64,000 nucleotides of DNA from Ruminococcus sp. (lineage in GTDB: Bacteria > Bacillota > Clostridia > Oscillospirales > Acutalibacteraceae). How positions within the stretch are numbered: position 1 is the stretch's first letter; each line of letters opens with the position of its first letter. Position numbers and translations under genes: made by a program. The stretch lies in the NCBI GenBank assembly GCA_017411835.1, contig JAFQPG010000013.1, positions 177,915-241,914 on the forward strand, in the 5' to 3' direction. Under the pieces are notes generated by a model. That model was not told where the DNA came from. It made no database searches and saw nothing but the letters and a program-made list of their open reading frames with translations. This document shows positions 60,303 through 64,000 of this stretch, piece by piece.

Positions 60303-62291
60303 TTAACTTACATCAAGGTTGTCTGTATAATCAGCACCGTTTTCTACGATAAAATCTTTTCTGCCCTGGAGATTATCGCCGAGTAAGATGTCGAAAATCT
60401 GTGAGGTCTTTTCAGCATCGTCAGGCATAACCTTGATAAGTCTTCTTGTTTGTGGATTCATAGTAGTTAAGCTCATCATATCTGGCTCGTTTTCACCAAG
60501 ACCTTTTGAGCGCTGAACAGTAAATTTCTTGTTTCCGATTTCTTCGATGTACTGCTCTTTTTCTGCTTCTGTATATGCAAAGTAAACCTTATCCCCTGCT
60601 GTGATTTCGTAAAGCGGTGATTCAGCAATGAATACTTTACCAGCTTCAATCAAGTCAGGAGTGAGTCTGTAAATCATGGTTAAAAGCAGGGTTCTAATCT
60701 GGAAGCCGTCTACGTCGGCATCAGTACAGAAAATGACCTTTGACCAACGAAGATTATTTATATCAAAATTAGACAGGTCTTTATTTGCTTTTGATTTAAC
60801 CTGTACGCCACAGCCTAGTACCTTTAACAAATCGGTAATGATTTCAGACTTGAAAATGCGGTCGTAATCGGCTTTTAAGCAGTTTAAGATTTTACCTCTG
60901 ATTGGGATAATCGCCTGAAAATCAGGGTTTCTCGCCTGCTTACAAGCACCTAAAGCCGAGTCACCCTCAACGATAAAGAGCTCACGCTCGTCGACATCCT
61001 TGCTTCTGCAGTCGACAAACTTTGCAACTCGTGAGGTCATATCCATATTAGAAGTCAAATTTTTCTTAATACGGACACGAGTCTTTTCGGCATCCTCACG
61101 ACTTCTTTTATTGATAAGCACCTGTGCACCGATTTTTTCAGCTTCGAGTGGATTTTCGATAAAGTATATCTCAAGCTGGCGACGTAAAAATTCGGTCATT
61201 GCATCCTGAATGCCTTTATTTGTAATTGCTTTTTTTGTCTGGTTTTCGTAGGATGTGACACTAGAAAACGAAGATATAATAATAATCAAGCAATCTTCAA
61301 CATCGGCGAAAGTGATTTTAGACTCGTTCTTAGTGTACTTGCTATTCTGCTTTAAGTAATTATCAATCATATACACAAAGGCATTTCGCACAGCCTTTTC
61401 AGGTGCACCACCATGCTCTAAGTAACTTGAGTTGTGATAATACTCGGTTGCGTTGACTTTATTAGAAAACGCAAGTGCAACGTTGATTTTGCATTTATAC
61501 TCGTCTTTGTCGTCTCTGTCGCGTACTTTACGCTCGGTCTGCCAAGACTGAACTGTAGACATACCGGTATCAGAAACCAGCTCTTTTACGTGGTCTTCGA
61601 TACCATTTTCGTACAGAAACTCCTGAGTTTCAAAGCTTCTGCCGACCTGATTGCGGAATACAAATTTAATACCCGCATTAACAATAGCTTGACGCTTTAA
61701 TACATCAGCAAAATACTCAGGCTGAATATCAATATCGGTGAAAACCTCTAAATCAGGCTTCCATGTGATTTTAGAGCCTGTGTCCTTTTTAGCGTAGTCT
61801 TCGACCTTCAGTCCGCCTACATTCTCGCCCTTTTCAAAATGGAGAGTATAGCGTTTACCATCTCGACGGATATCGACATCCATATATTCAGAAGAATACT
61901 GGGTTGAGCAAAGGCCAAGGCCGTTTAAACCTAAGGAGTACTCGTAGTTGTTCCCCTCGTTATTATTATATTTACCGCCTGCATAAAGCTCGCAGAAAAC
62001 AAGCTCCCAGTTGTATCTGTCTTCATTTTTATTATAATCAACAGGAATACCACGGCCGTGGTCTTCAATCTCTATACTGCCATTTTGATAACGAGTAACG
62101 GTAATAAGCTTACCGTAACCCTCTCTGGCTTCATCAATAGAGTTTGATAAAATTTCAAATACCGAATGCTGACAGCCCTCGATACCGTCCGAGCCAAAAA
62201 TAACAGCAGGACGCTTACGGACTCTATCGGCACCCTTTAAGGTTACGATACTTTCGTTGCCGTATTCCGGTTTCTTTTTAGGTTTAGCCAT
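60303..62291 (-). CDS. Type II topoisomerase subunit B (topoisomerase IV/ParE-like), divergent
   Basis: 662 residues, ATPase subunit paired with the A subunit downstream. GHKL ATPase motifs: EILSNSIDEAREG near 46, IEIEDHGRGIPVD near 73, SLGLNGLGLCSTQYSSE near 118. Toprim: FIVEGDSALGACKQARN near 432, AIIPIRGKILN, and FCTDADVDGFQIRTLLLTM with the DxD pair. The toprim motif differs from the usual EGDSAGGSAKQGR, and the glycine-rich ATP lid from GGLHGVGAS. GGAGAG lies 6 bases before ATG 62291. Whether gyrase is encoded elsewhere cannot be seen here. Confidence 0.88.
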   Translation of the reverse strand: MAKPKKKPEYGNESIVTLKGADRVRKRPAVIFGSDGIEGCQHSVFEILSNSIDEAREGYGKLITVTRYQNGSIEIEDHGRGIPVDYNKNEDRYNWELVFCELYAGGKYNNNEGNNYEYSLGLNGLGLCSTQYSSEYMDVDIRRDGKRYTLHFEKGENVGGLKVEDYAKKDTGSKITWKPDLEVFTDIDIQPEYFADVLKRQAIVNAGIKFVFRNQVGRSFETQEFLYENGIEDHVKELVSDTGMSTVQSWQTERKVRDRDDKDEYKCKINVALAFSNKVNATEYYHNSSYLEHGGAPEKAVRNAFVYMIDNYLKQNSKYTKNESKITFADVEDCLIIIISSFSSVTSYENQTKKAITNKGIQDAMTEFLRRQLEIYFIENPLEAEKIGAQVLINKRSREDAEKTRVRIKKNLTSNMDMTSRVAKFVDCRSKDVDERELFIVEGDSALGACKQARNPDFQAIIPIRGKILNCLKADYDRIFKSEIITDLLKVLGCGVQVKSKANKDLSNFDINNLRWSKVIFCTDADVDGFQIRTLLLTMIYRLTPDLIEAGKVFIAESPLYEITAGDKVYFAYTEAEKEQYIEEIGNKKFTVQRSKGLGENEPDMMSLTTMNPQTRRLIKVMPDDAEKTSQIFDILLGDNLQGRKDFIVENGADYTDNLDVS

Positions 62292-62302
62292 TGTGCTCTC
62301 TC

Positions 62303-64000
62303 CTATTTACCTTGTAATTTCTTGATTTTATCTCGTAAAAATGCAGCGTGCTCGAACTCGAGCAGTTTTGCAGCAGCGTGCATTTCTTTCTTTAGGCTGT
62401 CGATAAGCTTGTACTTATCTTCCATAGACATATTTTTAAATTCGTCAACATTATCGTCAGCGTGAGTAGAAATTTCGAGTACATCGCTGACCTTCTTAAC
62501 GATTGTTTTAGGGGTGATATTATTTTCAACATTGTATTGATGCTGAATTGTACGACGACGGTTAGTCTCCGTAAGTGTTTTTTTCATCGAGTCTGTAACG
62601 CTGTCTGCGTACATAATAACTGTGCCGTCAACATTACGTGCCGCACGACCGACGGTCTGGATAAGCGAGCGTTCACTACGCAAAAAGCCTTCTTTGTCGG
62701 CATCTAAAATAGCAACTAAAGACACCTCAGGAATATCAAGACCCTCTCTAAGCAGGTTGATACCGACCAGCACATCGAATTTACCAAGTCGCAAGTCACG
62801 TACAATCTCCATACGCTTTACCGTATCAACATCGTGGTGCATATATCTTACTTTAATATCCAATGACTCAAGGTATGCGGTGAGGTCCTCAGCCATCTTT
62901 TTAGTAAGAGTTGTAACAAGAGTACGCTGACCTTTATCAACACGCATATTGATTTCGGACACAAGGTCGTCGAGCTGACCCTCGGTTGGTCTAACAGAGA
63001 TTTCTGGGTCCAAAAGACCTGTAGGTCTGATAATTTGCTCGGCAACAACATCGGATTTTTCAAGCTCAAAGTCACCGGGAGTTGCGCTGACAAAGACTGC
63101 TTGATTAACTCTGGAGTAAAACTCGTCGAAGTTGAGAGGTCTGTTATCAAACGCTGACGGAAGTCGAAAGCCAAAATCGACTAAGCTTGTTTTTCGCGCT
63201 TTATCGCCTGCGTACATACCACGCACCTGTGGTAGTGTTACGTGAGATTCATCGACAAAAATTAAAAAATCGTCAGGAAAATAGTCGAGCAAAGTATATG
63301 GTGCAGAACCGGGTGCACGCCCCGAAAGCACCCGCGAATAGTTTTCTATGCCCGAGCACATACCAATTTCCTGAAGCATTTCGATATCGTAGCGAGTACG
63401 TTGTTCAATACGCTGGGCTTCTAAAAGCTTGCCCTCTTTCCTGAAATATTCAAGTCGTTGTTCCAGTTCAGTTTCGAGCTCTTTAATTGCTCGATTCATT
63501 TTTTCGCCACCGACGATATAATGGGAAGCGGGATAAATAGCGGCGTGCTTTAGTGATGCGACAAGCTCGCCGGTGAGCGGGTTAATCTCAGTTATTCTGT
63601 CAATTTCGTCACCAAAAAACTCGACGCGAATAATCTTGTCAGAAGATGCAGCAGGAAAAATCTCAACAACATCTCCCCTTACTCTGAATTTGTTACGTAT
63701 GAAGTTGATGTCATTTCTTTCGTACTGCAGCTCTACAAGTTTTTTCAACAGCTCGTCACGTGATTTCTGCATACCCGGACGAAGAGAAATCACCATACTG
63801 CGGTAATCAATCGGGTCGCCGAGTGAATATATGCACGAAACTGATGCGACGATAATTACATCTCTGCGTTCAGAAAGTGCAAGCGTCGCGCTGTGGCGCA
63901 GTTTATCAATCTCGTCATTTATAGAGCTGTCTTTTTCGATATAGGTGTCTGTTGACGGAATATAAGCTTCCGGCTGATAGTAGTCGTAATAGGAAACAAA
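62303..64000 (-). CDS. uvrB: Excinuclease ABC subunit B (5' end off the right edge)
   Basis: Damage-recognition helicase of nucleotide excision repair. The frame is open to the window edge; the 5' part reads [21 protein letters not shown], the known UvrB beta-hairpin region, so the visible 565 residues are about 85% of the protein. Helicase motifs [33 protein letters not shown] and QTVGRAARN are intact. A C-terminal UVR domain ([20 protein letters not shown]) ends the protein. An internal ATG at 63796 is not the start. Eleven bases before the topoisomerase B subunit. Confidence 0.97.
   Translation of the reverse strand, partial: FVSYYDYYQPEAYIPSTDTYIEKDSSINDEIDKLRHSATLALSERRDVIIVASVSCIYSLGDPIDYRSMVISLRPGMQKSRDELLKKLVELQYERNDINFIRNKFRVRGDVVEIFPAASSDKIIRVEFFGDEIDRITEINPLTGELVASLKHAAIYPASHYIVGGEKMNRAIKELETELEQRLEYFRKEGKLLEAQRIEQRTRYDIEMLQEIGMCSGIENYSRVLSGRAPGSAPYTLLDYFPDDFLIFVDESHVTLPQVRGMYAGDKARKTSLVDFGFRLPSAFDNRPLNFDEFYSRVNQAVFVSATPGDFELEKSDVVAEQIIRPTGLLDPEISVRPTEGQLDDLVSEINMRVDKGQRTLVTTLTKKMAEDLTAYLESLDIKVRYMHHDVDTVKRMEIVRDLRLGKFDVLVGINLLREGLDIPEVSLVAILDADKEGFLRSERSLIQTVGRAARNVDGTVIMYADSVTDSMKKTLTETNRRRTIQHQYNVENNITPKTIVKKVSDVLEISTHADDNVDEFKNMSMEDKYKLIDSLKKEMHAAAKLLEFEHAAFLRDKIKKLQGK

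Noticed and set aside
63187-63806. Open frames on the plus strand opposite uvrB
   Set aside because: They are antisense shadows of a fully conserved helicase gene, with no ribosome-binding site or family signature.

Overview
The window reads as a low-GC, spore-forming Firmicute of the class Clostridia, most likely a Ruminococcaceae/Oscillospiraceae gut organism close to Ruminococcus bromii. The signs are: a secreted alpha-amylase carrying a type I dockerin and several starch-binding modules (the layout of amylosome enzymes), a second intracellular starch debrancher, the PolC plus DnaE replicase pair, an ispH-rpsA gene fusion, and a large set of sporulation genes (spoIIGA-sigE, spoIIIAA-AH, spoIVB-spo0A, bofA, a YmxH-type gene and a SleB-like hydrolase). 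The species assignment is inference from gene content only.

Layout. 1-1169: partial tRNA methylthiotransferase mtaB. 1211-1578: an isolated HPr-like gene with its own promoter and terminator. 1583-17189 (minus): a long head-to-tail run from a promoter in front of pyrH through frr, uppS, cdsA, dxr, rseP, ispG, polC and an AI-2E-family permease to the dockerin amylase, which is translationally coupled to the permease and followed by a terminator. 17235-19129 (minus): rpsB-tsf with a leader. 19175-20520 (minus): SleB-like hydrolase and YmxH. 20728-22307 (plus): spoIIGA-sigE. 22306-31592 (minus): lipoprotein, MORN protein, pfkA, and nusB / Kae1-like / xseA / dnaE. 31594-33571 (minus): lipoprotein and PTS IIC. 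33641-35767 (plus): type I pullulanase. 35766-40409 (minus): the eight-gene spoIIIA operon behind a sigma-E-like promoter. 40452-49173 (minus): rpiR, HI0933-type flavoprotein, cmk, plsC, ispH-rpsA, TIGR01440 gene, HD gene and ligA. 49263-50660 (minus): CCA-adding enzyme. 50781-52793 (plus): spoIVB and spo0A. 52807-55278 (plus): copper ATPase fused to a CopZ-like domain. 55277-58032: SPFH/NfeD pair, DUF4364 gene, bofA and secG. 58048-64000 (minus): type II topoisomerase A and B subunits and partial uvrB.

How the genes work together: dxr, ispG and ispH are three steps of the MEP isoprenoid pathway and uppS uses its product for the cell-wall lipid carrier; cdsA and plsC make phospholipid; pyrH, cmk, frr, rpsB, tsf and S1 serve nucleotide supply and translation; polC, dnaE, ligA, xseA, uvrB and the topoisomerase serve DNA. 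The secreted amylase and internal pullulanase form a starch pathway. The sporulation genes cover entry (Spo0A), mother-cell activation (SpoIIGA/SigE), the SpoIIIA channel and the SpoIVB/BofA signalling step.

Most of the window is ordinary chromosomal core. I saw no tRNA or rRNA gene, CRISPR array, insertion sequence, prophage or defence system. The points most worth a second look are an rseP gene whose HExxH-coding 5' end has no standard start codon, a CopA-CopZ in-frame fusion with an intact internal ribosome-binding site, sporulation promoters built into the terminators of upstream genes, a Spo0A with an altered acidic pocket, and an HPr paralogue without the catalytic histidine.
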